A stretch of 39,630 bases of DNA from NCBI GenBank assembly GCA_021648745.1, contig JAKISE010000022.1, positions 1 through 39,630 on the forward strand, given 5' to 3'. A program made the translations under genes and the position numbers. The DNA is from Cyclobacteriaceae bacterium (GTDB lineage Bacteria > Bacteroidota > Bacteroidia > Cytophagales > Cyclobacteriaceae). This document shows, piece by piece, positions 8,604 through 16,620 of this stretch. The stretch's first letter is position 1. Every line of letters starts with the position of its first letter. The notes under the pieces are model-generated. The model saw nothing but the letters and a program-made list of their open reading frames with translations. It was not told the DNA's origin and searched no databases.

Positions 8604-9758
8604 TTATTTTAGCTCAGAGGATTGACTTTGAAACTCAATTACTTTTGGAGAGACCTCCATACCAGATCCAACTTTTTGCAGTCCTTCCAATACAATTTTT
8701 TCTCCTGCCTTAATACCTTCATCTATTATGTAATAGTCTCCTATTTTGGCTTTAATTTTAAGTTGTTTTGCCTCAATTATATTATTGGCATTTACAATAT
8801 AAACCGAATATTGGCCCTGCAACTCCTGAACACAACGCTGTGGGACAAGTAAAGCATTTTTTACCAATTCTATTGCAACTTTTACTTTGGTGTACATACC
8901 AGGCCGCAACAATCGTTTTGGATTTGGAAAACTTGCTTGTACCAATAACGACCCTGTGGATGAATCAACGCTTCTATCAATAAAATCTATTACACCACTA
9001 TACGCATAGTTTTCTCCATCGGCCAAAATTAAGTTTACAATAACTTTTTCTTCAGGATTTGAATTTTCTGGCTTTTTTAATTCTTTACCGTACTCTTTGG
9101 CCAGTTGCAAATACTGTCCTTCTGTAAGAAAAAACTGAACACGAATGGTGTCTATTCGAGAGACGGTATTTAAAATAACCGGATTAGGCTCCCTGCCCAC
9201 AAATTCGCCAATTTTAGCTTCTGTTTTACCAATTACACCTTTAATCGGAGATTTCATTCGCGTATAGCTTAAATTAATTTGAGACATCCTCATATTAGCT
9301 TTTGCCGCCTCCACCGAAGCTTGTGCGGCATCGTAGGTAGCTTGTGCGGCATCTAAATCGCTTTGACTCACTGCATTTCTTTCTGCTAATGGCTTATAAC
9401 GGTTCAACTCTGCAGAGGCGTTAACCAATATAGTTTTGGCTTCTGCCACCTTGCTTTGCTGCGAAGCTACTTCCGCAATAAATGGTTGTGCATCTATCAC
9501 GTAAAGAAGTTGTCCTTTTTTCACTCCTTGCCCTTCACTAAAATGAATTCCTTCTAAAAAGCCTTCCACTCTAGCCCGAATAGGAATATCGTATAACCCA
9601 TAAGCCTGCCCTACAAACTCACTATATATAGGTACATCTTTTTGAATTACTTCTACCACTTGTATTTGTTGTGGTTTCTGTTGTTGCTTTTTTTTCTCTT
9701 TATTGCAAGATGAAAATAGGACACTGGCAACTAAAAATAATAGATAGGAATATTTCAT
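8604..9758 (-). CDS. RND efflux periplasmic adaptor (membrane fusion protein) lipoprotein
   Basis: A 384-residue AcrA/MexA-type adaptor. The signal peptide ends in the lipobox FSSC (Cys18), followed by a Lys/Gln-rich linker. Then come the split barrel-sandwich hybrid (YDIPIRARVEGFLEGIHFSE and SPIKGVIGKTEAKIGEFVG), an alpha-hairpin at about 100-165 rich in Ala (QATYDAAQASVEAAKANMRM), the beta-barrel and the membrane-proximal domain (LLVPQRCVQELQGQYSVYIV). It links the inner-membrane pump to the outer-membrane duct. It is the first gene of the three-gene pump unit; 62 nt separate it from the DUF1295 gene, so it may have its own promoter. Confidence 0.95.
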   Translation of the reverse strand: MKYSYLLFLVASVLFSSCNKEKKKQQQKPQQIQVVEVIQKDVPIYSEFVGQAYGLYDIPIRARVEGFLEGIHFSEGQGVKKGQLLYVIDAQPFIAEVASQQSKVAEAKTILVNASAELNRYKPLAERNAVSQSDLDAAQATYDAAQASVEAAKANMRMSQINLSYTRMKSPIKGVIGKTEAKIGEFVGREPNPVILNTVSRIDTIRVQFFLTEGQYLQLAKEYGKELKKPENSNPEEKVIVNLILADGENYAYSGVIDFIDRSVDSSTGSLLVQASFPNPKRLLRPGMYTKVKVAIELVKNALLVPQRCVQELQGQYSVYIVNANNIIEAKQLKIKAKIGDYYIIDEGIKAGEKIVLEGLQKVGSGMEVSPKVIEFQSQSSELK

Positions 9759-9820
9759 GTTTTCAGATATTGACTTTAAAAATTAAAACAATAGTCGTTC
9801 TTAATCGCAATGATACAAAT

Positions 9821-10687
9821 TTATGCCTTGTTAGAGGCTTTTCTTGGCAGTAGAGCCCCAACTTTTAGCATATAGCTAGCGTATGCAGGTCTTTTTTGTA
9901 GGAGGTGTTTATCCATCATAGGAATTGAATTAAAAACAAATAATAGAATAATCCCAATCGCTCCTGAAGCAATGTACCAAGGGGTAAATGGATTAACCGA
10001 CATAATATACAACCCACACCAAAATAAAATTTCTCCCAAATAATTAGGATGCCTAATTCTGCTCCACATACCTGAACACAATACATCTTTACTCCCTGCA
10101 GTATGCTTGAATTTACGCAACTGATTATCACTAATATATTCGAGTAATATCCCAGCCGAAGCTAGCAATACACCCACCCAATTCAAGAAGGAAAATGATT
10201 GGTTAGAAGTAAAAATAAAAGCTAAAGGAATACAGGCTACCCACACCAATAAAGTAGGGAACAAGTGAATGCCTAAAAAATTAGCCATTAAGTACCACTT
10301 ACCAGAGGAGTCTTGTAGTTTGAGATATCGCCAATCTTGGTGTTGCATACCTTGCCAACCTCTAGCCCAGTTATGTGTGAGTCTTATTGACCAGATTAGC
10401 ACTAGAACAGAAGTAACTCCCCAAACCAAGTAATTTGGAATAGCCAAGGTGCTATACCACCAATATCCAATAATGTATGCTGGCATAACACTCCAATACG
10501 GATCGTACATGCTGGCATTCCCAAACCGAATGCTAAACATAAAAATGAATAATGTTAAAAAAATATCGATTAAAAATAGTTTACTGAGACTATTTCCATC
10601 TGGTAAGTACAGCGTTAGAAATGCCGCTAATAGGAAAGCAGCAAAATAAGCACTTGATACAATAATTAAACTTTTATTTCGACTCAT
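9821..10687 (-). CDS. DUF1295 membrane protein (steroid 5-alpha-reductase / isoprenylcysteine methyltransferase-like)
   Basis: A 288-residue polytopic protein with seven or eight membrane helices. The diagnostic C-terminal segment is CSGMWSRIRHPNYLGEILFW (204-223), where R-x-R-H-P-N-Y-x-G-E is the cofactor-binding signature shared by DUF1295, steroid 5-alpha-reductases and ICMT-type enzymes. The N-terminal half holds SMYDPYWSVMP and RLTHNWARGW, also typical of DUF1295. It presumably modifies a lipid-like substrate in the inner membrane. It precedes the efflux operon in the same direction; a shared function is not evident. The ATG at 10687 fits the family start. Confidence 0.88.
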   Translation of the reverse strand: MSRNKSLIIVSSAYFAAFLLAAFLTLYLPDGNSLSKLFLIDIFLTLFIFMFSIRFGNASMYDPYWSVMPAYIIGYWWYSTLAIPNYLVWGVTSVLVLIWSIRLTHNWARGWQGMQHQDWRYLKLQDSSGKWYLMANFLGIHLFPTLLVWVACIPLAFIFTSNQSFSFLNWVGVLLASAGILLEYISDNQLRKFKHTAGSKDVLCSGMWSRIRHPNYLGEILFWCGLYIMSVNPFTPWYIASGAIGIILLFVFNSIPMMDKHLLQKRPAYASYMLKVGALLPRKASNKA

Positions 10688-10728
10688 AAATTAATTAGCA
10701 TTGAACTAAAGTTAAGAACCCAATGTTA

Positions 10729-10771
10729 AACCCACAATATGCAATAGAACTTCTATTACGTAATGCGGATT
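10729..10771. repeat. 43-bp hairpin repeat, compact relative of the 16342-16509 element
   Basis: Left arm AACCCACAATATGCAATAGAA (10729-10749) and right arm 10751-10771 pair at 16 of 21 positions around a single C. The left arm shares AACCC and ATATGCAATAGAA with the terminal repeats at 16342 and 16509. It looks like the two ends of that element with the interior missing. It lies between the divergent DUF1295 and peroxiredoxin-like genes and could affect the expression of either. Confidence 0.6.
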
Positions 10772-10809
10772 AAATTAAGTTGGAATTACTATTTAAAATT
10801 AAAATTACT

Positions 10810-11655
10810 ATGAATAGGCTGAAATCGATCTTTATATCTACTGCAATTTCCATTTGGGCATTTTTTACCTACCTCCTTATTATGGCCATCATAGGTGGTA
10901 GCTCCATATTGACAATAATAGGTTTATTGCTAATTTCAGCGCTTCCATTAGGCTTTTTCAGTGTTTTGCTTTCTGCCAAACCTGTTGCTCGCACATCAAA
11001 ATCTTTAACATTAATAACATCATCAATAGTGTTAGGTGCCGCAATAACCTTATTTGGCGTATATCAAGGAGGTAATTTCAGCCACCTCTATGTTGCTATA
11101 TCAAGCCTTTTATTATGGTTTATTTATATATTATGGTATTCGGTATTGCCAAAAAGCAAGACTGATATGAAATTAGGTGGCCACATGCCAACACTAACTT
11201 TTACCGATATTGATAATAATGAAATAAGCAATAATGTATATAAAGGGAAAAAGCTTCTTTACATGTTTTATAGAGGTAATTGGTGCCCCCTATGTATGGC
11301 ACAAATAAAAGAAATATCCGCCCAGTATAATGAGTTAGAAAAAAGAGGAGTTGAAGTACTTTTGATAAGCCCTCAACCTGTAAGCCATTCGGCAGGTTTG
11401 GCTAAAAAAATGGGAGTTAATTTTCGTTTTTTAACTGATAAAGAAAACAAAATGGCACAATCACTTAATATTGACCAACCCAATGGAACTCCTTTGGGTA
11501 TGGAGATATTTGGCTACACTAGCGAAACGGTATTACCAACTGTAATAATAACTGATGAAGCAGGTGAAATTATTTACTTAGACCAGACCGATAATTATAG
11601 AATTCGCCCAGAACCCAGCACATTTTTAAAAGTATTAGATAATCTGGAGGGGTAA
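10810..11655 (+). CDS. Membrane-fused peroxiredoxin/redoxin-like protein, copy 1
   Basis: Taking the ATG at 10810 gives 281 residues, exactly the length of the next gene, and an identical start pattern (M-x-R-L-K-S-I-F); an in-frame ATG at 10780 would add ten residues and is less likely. Residues 1-115 hold four membrane helices. Residues 125-281 form an AhpC/TSA-like thioredoxin fold with YRGNWCPLCMAQIKEI, placing Cys159 and Cys162 in a C-x-x-C, and later FLTDKENKMAQ and PTVIITDEAGEI. The fold should be tethered to the inner membrane; the topology is not decided by the sequence alone. Likely role: thiol peroxidase or disulfide exchange. It is tandem with a paralogue 56 nt downstream. Confidence 0.88.
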   Translation: MNRLKSIFISTAISIWAFFTYLLIMAIIGGSSILTIIGLLLISALPLGFFSVLLSAKPVARTSKSLTLITSSIVLGAAITLFGVYQGGNFSHLYVAISSLLLWFIYILWYSVLPKSKTDMKLGGHMPTLTFTDIDNNEISNNVYKGKKLLYMFYRGNWCPLCMAQIKEISAQYNELEKRGVEVLLISPQPVSHSAGLAKKMGVNFRFLTDKENKMAQSLNIDQPNGTPLGMEIFGYTSETVLPTVIITDEAGEIIYLDQTDNYRIRPEPSTFLKVLDNLEG

Positions 11656-11711
11656 CAAAAGTCACCTCTAAACAAGCCCTAGGGCTCTACCTTTGAGCCA
11701 ATACTAATCCT

Positions 11712-12557
11712 ATGGAAAGACTAAAATCAATATTTTTTCATGTAAGCGTAGTTTACTGGATGCTACTTTCTGGTTTTACCATTTACTTTATATATGCTAC
11801 GGGTATAAGTATTCCAGCACTAGGAATGCTCGCCATTTCGTTTATACCCTCTGGTTTTATGGCTTGGCTTTATACAACTAAAAAACCTAGAACATCCGCA
11901 AATCAAACCCTGTTAACCTTTAGCACTTTTATTGGGCTTGGTTTTTTTATTGTAGGCAGTGTAAATATTAGTGCTCCTCTCCTAATAATGTATAGCCTGA
12001 GTTTAGTTTTTTGGTTATTATTTATCTTTTGGTATTCACATTTACCAAATCCAAGGTCTGATATTTTGCGTCCAGGGAAAGCCTTACCCGAACTAAACTT
12101 TAAAACTTACGCAAATGAAGAATTCTATTGTAGCTCATTATTGGGCAAAAAAGTAATTTATCTGTTCTACAGAGGCAATTGGTGCCCAGTGTGTATGGCA
12201 CAAATCAGAGAAATAGCTGGTCAATACAAGGATTTAAAGGAGCGTGGAGCAGAGATGCTGCTAATTAGCCCTCAACCGCAAAGTAAGTCCAAAGAGCTTT
12301 CAGAAAAAGTTGGAATGAATTTTCTTTTTCTAACTGATGAACATAATGAAATGGCGCGCAAGTTAAAAATTGAGCATGCTGATGGAGTACCAGTTGGCAA
12401 CCTTGCTATGGGCTATGAATCAGATACAGTACTACCCACTGTTGTCATTACTGATGAACATGGTAAAATCATATTTGTAGATCAAACTGATAACTTCAGA
12501 ATTAGACCAGAACCCAGCACATTTATTTCGGTACTAGATGCAAACGCTTTAAACTAA
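11712..12557 (+). CDS. Membrane-fused peroxiredoxin/redoxin-like protein, copy 2
   Basis: A 281-residue paralogue of the preceding gene, with the same plan: four membrane helices in residues 1-110, then a redoxin domain with YRGNWCPVCMAQIREI (Cys158, Cys161), LLISPQPQSKSKELSEKVG and the matching C-terminal DQTDNFRIRPEPSTF. The redoxin halves are much more alike than the membrane halves, as expected after an old tandem duplication with the membrane part under weaker constraint. It is probably cotranscribed with copy 1. The short gap holds the palindrome AGCCCTAGGGCT (about 11676-11687). Confidence 0.88.
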   Translation: MERLKSIFFHVSVVYWMLLSGFTIYFIYATGISIPALGMLAISFIPSGFMAWLYTTKKPRTSANQTLLTFSTFIGLGFFIVGSVNISAPLLIMYSLSLVFWLLFIFWYSHLPNPRSDILRPGKALPELNFKTYANEEFYCSSLLGKKVIYLFYRGNWCPVCMAQIREIAGQYKDLKERGAEMLLISPQPQSKSKELSEKVGMNFLFLTDEHNEMARKLKIEHADGVPVGNLAMGYESDTVLPTVVITDEHGKIIFVDQTDNFRIRPEPSTFISVLDANALN

Positions 12558-12687
12558 AATTGGCAATTGCGATAGTTCATCATCTTGCCCCCATTACAAC
12601 TTGGAGTCACTGAATCGTAAACCAAGTACCAAAACAAAGTAGTCATAGCCTATTGCTATACGAATAAGTTTTTATCAATTTTACCAA

Positions 12688-14469
12688 ATGGATCGTCACA
12701 CGTACAACTTAGGCCTTATTGGCAATTGCGCTTTTCAAGCATTAATAGATACTGAAGCTAGTGTAAGGTGGCTTTGCTGGCCAAAATTTGATAGCAGCTT
12801 TATTTTTGGCGGTTTACTAGATGATGAAAAAGGAGGCGAATTTAGTATCAAGCCTGTAAAAAATATTTATTCAACTTGCCAAGCATATATTAAAAATACC
12901 AATGTGCTTACAACCGAAATTAGCACCGATGATGGGCGTTATAAAGTAACAGACTTTGCCCCACGATTTGAGCAGTACGATAGGCATTATAAACCCTTAA
13001 TGTTTATTCGTAAAATTGAATCGATGGAAGGCACTCCTGAAATTAAGGTGGTTTGCGACCCAAGAGGAGAATATGGAGATGTTACCCCCGATGTAAGTTT
13101 TGGGAGCAGCCATTTGCGGTTTAAAGGCCTTGAAGATCAAGTGAGGCTAACAACCAATCTATCATTAAATTATTTACAACAAGGCAAATCATTTAAACTA
13201 GAACAACCCATTTATTTAATTATTACTTGGGGTGTACCTCTAGAAGGACCCATTAAACAAACTGCAGAAACATTTTTAACTAGAACAATAGATTATTGGA
13301 ATGATTGGGTGCGCCACTGTACGATTGGTCCACTTTGGCAGGAGGCCGTAATCCGATCTGCTCTAACCTTAAAAATGCACCAATTTGAAGATACGGGAGC
13401 AATTACAGCCTCCACCACAACGAGCTTACCTGAACACCCTGGCTCTGGTCGTAATTGGGATTATCGCTATTGCTGGATGCGCGATTCGTATTATACTTTA
13501 AATGCGTTTAGCTCCATTGGGCAGTTTGAAGAACTAGAAAAGTATTCTAATTATATAGAAAATATTGCAGTAGGTGAAAATTGCAGGTATAACCCTGTGT
13601 ATAGCTTGCTGGGCACTGAAGATTTCGAGGAGGAAATTTTAGATCTTAAAGGCTATTTAGGCAATGGCCCTGTTCGCATTGGCAACCAAGCCAAAGAGCA
13701 TATTCAGAATGACGTGTACGGCCAGGTGCTAGTATCACTTCTACCTCTTTATACCGATGAACGCCTGAATAGCCAAGAATATGCTCGGTCGAAAAAATTG
13801 ATTATGGATTTACTCCAAGGTATAGAGCGAACCATGGACGAACCCGATGCAGGCTTATGGGAATTACGGAATATGAGTTTTAAGCATTGCTACACATTTC
13901 AATTTCATTGGGCTGGTGCTAATGCTGCTATTAAAATTGCCAAAGTATTAGAAGATGAAGAGATGCTTGAGAAGGCAACTTGTTTGGCAAAGGAGGCTTC
14001 ACTACAAATAGAACACTGCTACGACCCAGTACAAAAAGCATATACTTCAGCTATCGAAACCGATCGTTTAGATGCAAGCCAACTTCATTTAATTACCATG
14101 AACTATCTTGACCCTAGTTCTGATAGAGCAAAATCGCATTTAGAAGCACTTGAAAAAGAACTAAAAACGGAAGATGGACTTTTTTATAGGTATAAACATC
14201 AGGACGATTTTGGTAAACCCAAAAGCACTTTTCTAATTTGTGCCTATTGGTATGTAGAGGCCTTAGCTGCAGTTGGAAGAGTAGAAGAAGCAAAGAAAAT
14301 ATTTGAGCATTTATTAAGCTTTACCAACCACCTAGGATTACATAGCGAGGATATTGATGAAGTAACAGGCAGCCAATGGGGTAACTTTCCTCAAACATAT
14401 AGCCACGTAGGGCTTATAAATGCAGCTTTTAGAATAGGAAGGAAACTGGATATGCCTAATTTTTTGTAA
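12688..14469 (+). CDS. Glycoside hydrolase family 15 protein (glucoamylase/trehalase-like)
   Basis: A 593-residue GH15 enzyme of the bacterial two-domain type. The N-terminal domain begins NLGLIGNCAFQALID and holds SVRWLCWPKFDSSFIFGGLL (beta-sandwich). The (alpha/alpha)6 barrel starts near residue 215 and carries GRNWDYRYCWMRDSYYTLNA (about 254-273). The C-terminal active-site segment is SEDIDEVTGSQWGNFPQTYS, in which the Glu near 554 matches the catalytic base position. Relatives cleave alpha-glucosidic bonds such as those of trehalose or maltodextrins. No signal peptide is seen, so it is cytoplasmic. It stands alone after a 130-bp gap, convergent with the next gene. Confidence 0.92.
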   Translation: MDRHTYNLGLIGNCAFQALIDTEASVRWLCWPKFDSSFIFGGLLDDEKGGEFSIKPVKNIYSTCQAYIKNTNVLTTEISTDDGRYKVTDFAPRFEQYDRHYKPLMFIRKIESMEGTPEIKVVCDPRGEYGDVTPDVSFGSSHLRFKGLEDQVRLTTNLSLNYLQQGKSFKLEQPIYLIITWGVPLEGPIKQTAETFLTRTIDYWNDWVRHCTIGPLWQEAVIRSALTLKMHQFEDTGAITASTTTSLPEHPGSGRNWDYRYCWMRDSYYTLNAFSSIGQFEELEKYSNYIENIAVGENCRYNPVYSLLGTEDFEEEILDLKGYLGNGPVRIGNQAKEHIQNDVYGQVLVSLLPLYTDERLNSQEYARSKKLIMDLLQGIERTMDEPDAGLWELRNMSFKHCYTFQFHWAGANAAIKIAKVLEDEEMLEKATCLAKEASLQIEHCYDPVQKAYTSAIETDRLDASQLHLITMNYLDPSSDRAKSHLEALEKELKTEDGLFYRYKHQDDFGKPKSTFLICAYWYVEALAAVGRVEEAKKIFEHLLSFTNHLGLHSEDIDEVTGSQWGNFPQTYSHVGLINAAFRIGRKLDMPNFL

Positions 14470-14490
14470 TAACTGACAATCATTAACACA

Positions 14491-15324
14491 CTATTTAAAC
14501 AACGCTTTTAATTCATTAATCGCTCCACGTTGGTTGCGTAGTTGAATAGGCAATTTATTCATAATAGATGGGTTCTCAAAAAGCTGTTTACACCTTACAA
14601 TACCAGCATCTAACAGTGTTCTTTTCTCTTTCTTGTTCAAAGAAGAAAGACTAGTAATAGGATGCAGACCATCTAACTCGATCCAATTTCGTAAACCTCC
14701 GTCTTCGGGGTAATCCCAACTGAGCATAGCCAAGCCATAGTCCTTGCCAAACTTAATCGCGTCTTTGGTAAACCGCGTGTTTGTAACTATCCAACCTACA
14801 TACGATTTCTTATCACGGGCTTCGTTATGCTTAAGCACTTTATGCAAGTCTTGTACCCGAGAGTGTATGTACATCGGAATTTTTACATCACTTTTTGTAG
14901 CTTGGTTATTATGAAATTTGCACTCGACCACATAATATTTATCAGGGTTTTGAGCCACTACATCAACCTCATGTGTTACAGAATAGCCCTGCATCATTAC
15001 CCCTACTTCCACTTCAAAGCCCCGTTGCTTAAAAAGCTCAGCCACAAACTTTTCGAAAGGATAACCCGAAGGGCCCAAGTCCATAATTGCTTGTTTTAAC
15101 CGGTATTTAATACCGGTTCCTCTTTCGTGCTTGGTTAACAGTTTAGATGCTTTTTTATAAATAACTTTTGTTGACATGCCGTCATAGGATTCAAGCTCAA
15201 TAGCTTTTGTGATAAGTTCGGCAATATGGCCAGTGGCTCCTGATCTTTTCAATGAATTTAATAATCGAGAACGGTCAAATGGCACCACAGTACCGTCATA
15301 TTTTTTTACCAGAAGTTGCTCCAT
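14491..15324 (-). CDS. ATP-cone domain fused to Mrr-type restriction endonuclease domain
   Basis: A 277-residue protein. Residues 4-90 form an ATP-cone (VKKYDGTVVPFDRSRLLNSL and the later RGTGIKYRLKQAIMDLGPSG), a nucleotide-binding module best known from NrdR and ribonucleotide reductase. Residues 90-205 form a PD-(D/E)xK nuclease of the Mrr_cat type: FEKFVAELFKQRGFEVEVG, then HEVDVVAQNPDKYYVVECKF with Asp121 and Glu134-Cys-Lys136 as the catalytic D...E-x-K. A small helical C-terminus follows (KRTLLDAGIVRCKQLFENP). The fusion suggests a nucleotide-gated nuclease in DNA repair or defence. It has no methyltransferase partner and stands alone. Confidence 0.85.
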   Translation of the reverse strand: MEQLLVKKYDGTVVPFDRSRLLNSLKRSGATGHIAELITKAIELESYDGMSTKVIYKKASKLLTKHERGTGIKYRLKQAIMDLGPSGYPFEKFVAELFKQRGFEVEVGVMMQGYSVTHEVDVVAQNPDKYYVVECKFHNNQATKSDVKIPMYIHSRVQDLHKVLKHNEARDKKSYVGWIVTNTRFTKDAIKFGKDYGLAMLSWDYPEDGGLRNWIELDGLHPITSLSSLNKKEKRTLLDAGIVRCKQLFENPSIMNKLPIQLRNQRGAINELKALFK

Positions 15325-15374
15325 GCCTTGTCAACATTATTGATACTACTAAAAGTACAATAAGTGCGTTTAAA

Positions 15375-15734
15375 TCAAGCAGTGTTTAGGCTTTGATAAG
15401 CAGCCTGAACCACTTTTTTTGAATTGCCCACAAATATCTGATCACCATTAATAATTACAGGCCGTTTTAAAAAGGTGTATTCTGAAAGGATGTAGTTTTT
15501 AAAGTCGTCTTCGGATAAGCTTTTGTCTTTGAGTTCTAATTCCTTGTATTTACGGGCAATTTTTGAAAATAGGCTTTCATAATTACCAATCATATTTCTC
15601 ATTTCAGCCAATTGTTCAGGAGTAATTGAATCAAATTTAATGTCCTGAAATTCAAAACCAAGTTCTTTTAGTTTAAGCTCGATAATGATACGTTTTGAAG
15701 TAGAACAAGTGGATAAGTGATAGACTTTTTTCAT
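15375..15734 (-). CDS. ArsC/Spx/YffB-family thioredoxin-fold protein
   Basis: A 119-residue ArsC-family protein: YHLSTCSTSKRIIIELKLKE near the N-terminus with Cys10, a central helical region and the C-terminal FLKRPVIINGDQIFVG, whose cis-proline segment R-P-V-I is typical. The second cysteine of Spx is replaced by Ser13, so the motif is C-S-T-S; there are no other cysteines. Arsenate reductases of the glutaredoxin-dependent type have a single catalytic Cys, as here, but many YffB-like members have no known arsenate activity. No ars genes are near. Reduction of arsenate or a regulatory role cannot be separated. Confidence 0.8.
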   Translation of the reverse strand: MKKVYHLSTCSTSKRIIIELKLKELGFEFQDIKFDSITPEQLAEMRNMIGNYESLFSKIARKYKELELKDKSLSEDDFKNYILSEYTFLKRPVIINGDQIFVGNSKKVVQAAYQSLNTA

Positions 15735-15790
15735 ACAAAATAGGTTAAGGTTAAAAGTACTGAGCTTACAGATTTACTCTGTGCCAATTT

Positions 15791-16267
15791 TTAGAATCCA
15801 TACCCTACATGAATTCCTAAGCTAATATGATAATCATTTGGGTCGTATGCGAATTCAAAAGCCGGTCCGATATGAAAATTGCCAATTTCAAATTCATAGG
15901 CTGTTTCCAAATGCAATGCAAAAAAAGCCCCTGGGTCAGCATCTTCAAAAGTCATACCTGGGGATATCGTAAAACTAAGTTTGTCAACCGGAAAATACAC
16001 GAAGGTTAGCCCAAAAGTACTATGTTTCGGATCCAGTACTATTCTTTCAAAGCTGGCACCAACTCCAAATTTTGTATTTGGAATAAGCCGAGTGTAATGG
16101 ATATGCATGGAAAAAGTGACCACTTTTTCATTAATGAAGTAAGCAGGAGAAATTGCAATTCCTATCTCGTTTTTACTATGCTCGTGATTGTCATTATTTC
16201 CTGAAGTATCTTGAGCAAATACGCTAAATGATGTGGCTAAAAAAGTTAGTAAAAGGATAAATTTCAT
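15791..16267 (-). CDS. Secreted/outer-membrane beta-barrel-like protein
   Basis: A 158-residue protein with a clear signal peptide (MKFILLLTFLATSFSVFAQ, cleavage after the F-A-Q region), then a short His/Asn-rich stretch (DTSGNNDNHEHSKNE) and alternating aromatic and polar strands ending GIHVGYGF, with the terminal aromatic residue usual for outer-membrane barrels. The length allows about eight strands. The His/Asn/Asp-rich start might bind metal, but this is a guess from composition. It is not in an operon: 56 nt precede the ArsC-like gene downstream. Function unknown. Confidence 0.7.
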   Translation of the reverse strand: MKFILLLTFLATSFSVFAQDTSGNNDNHEHSKNEIGIAISPAYFINEKVVTFSMHIHYTRLIPNTKFGVGASFERIVLDPKHSTFGLTFVYFPVDKLSFTISPGMTFEDADPGAFFALHLETAYEFEIGNFHIGPAFEFAYDPNDYHISLGIHVGYGF

Positions 16268-16341
16268 TATTTAATATTTGTCGATTCTTATTATAATTTT
16301 TTTATACAACTGCTGACATTAATGTGCAATTGGGTTATTTG

Positions 16342-16509
16342 AACCCGAAATATGCAATAGAAATTCTATTACTAATACAAACTGCTGCAAATCAGTCGTT
16401 TTACTAAGTTTATCCTCTTAACCATAGCAGTGCTATGCTTTTCGAATATAAACTTCTGATTTATTGCATTTTGTCTTCTCATTACGAATTCTATTGCATA
16501 ATCCGGGTT
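16342..16509. repeat. 168-bp MITE-like element with 21-bp terminal inverted repeats
   Basis: The 353-bp gap 16268-16620 has no gene. It contains arms AACCCGAAATATGCAATAGAA (16342-16362) and, inverted, its partner at 16489-16509, matching at 19 of 21 positions. Midway (about 16422-16436) lies the perfect hairpin CATAGCA-G-TGCTATG. The left arm is overlapped by GGGTT-ATTTG-AACCC (about 16332-16346). No ORF and no convincing target-site duplication were found. A 43-bp relative lies at 10729-10771. It is most likely a non-autonomous transposon or an IS remnant. Confidence 0.65.
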
Positions 16510-16620
16510 GAACTAAGTAAATTTTATAAATTCTTGAGATTTTGCCTACCAGTAATAACGATTTAAGACACACGTTTGCAAACTGAGTTTAACGAAAATT
16601 TTCTTCAAAATAAATAAACT

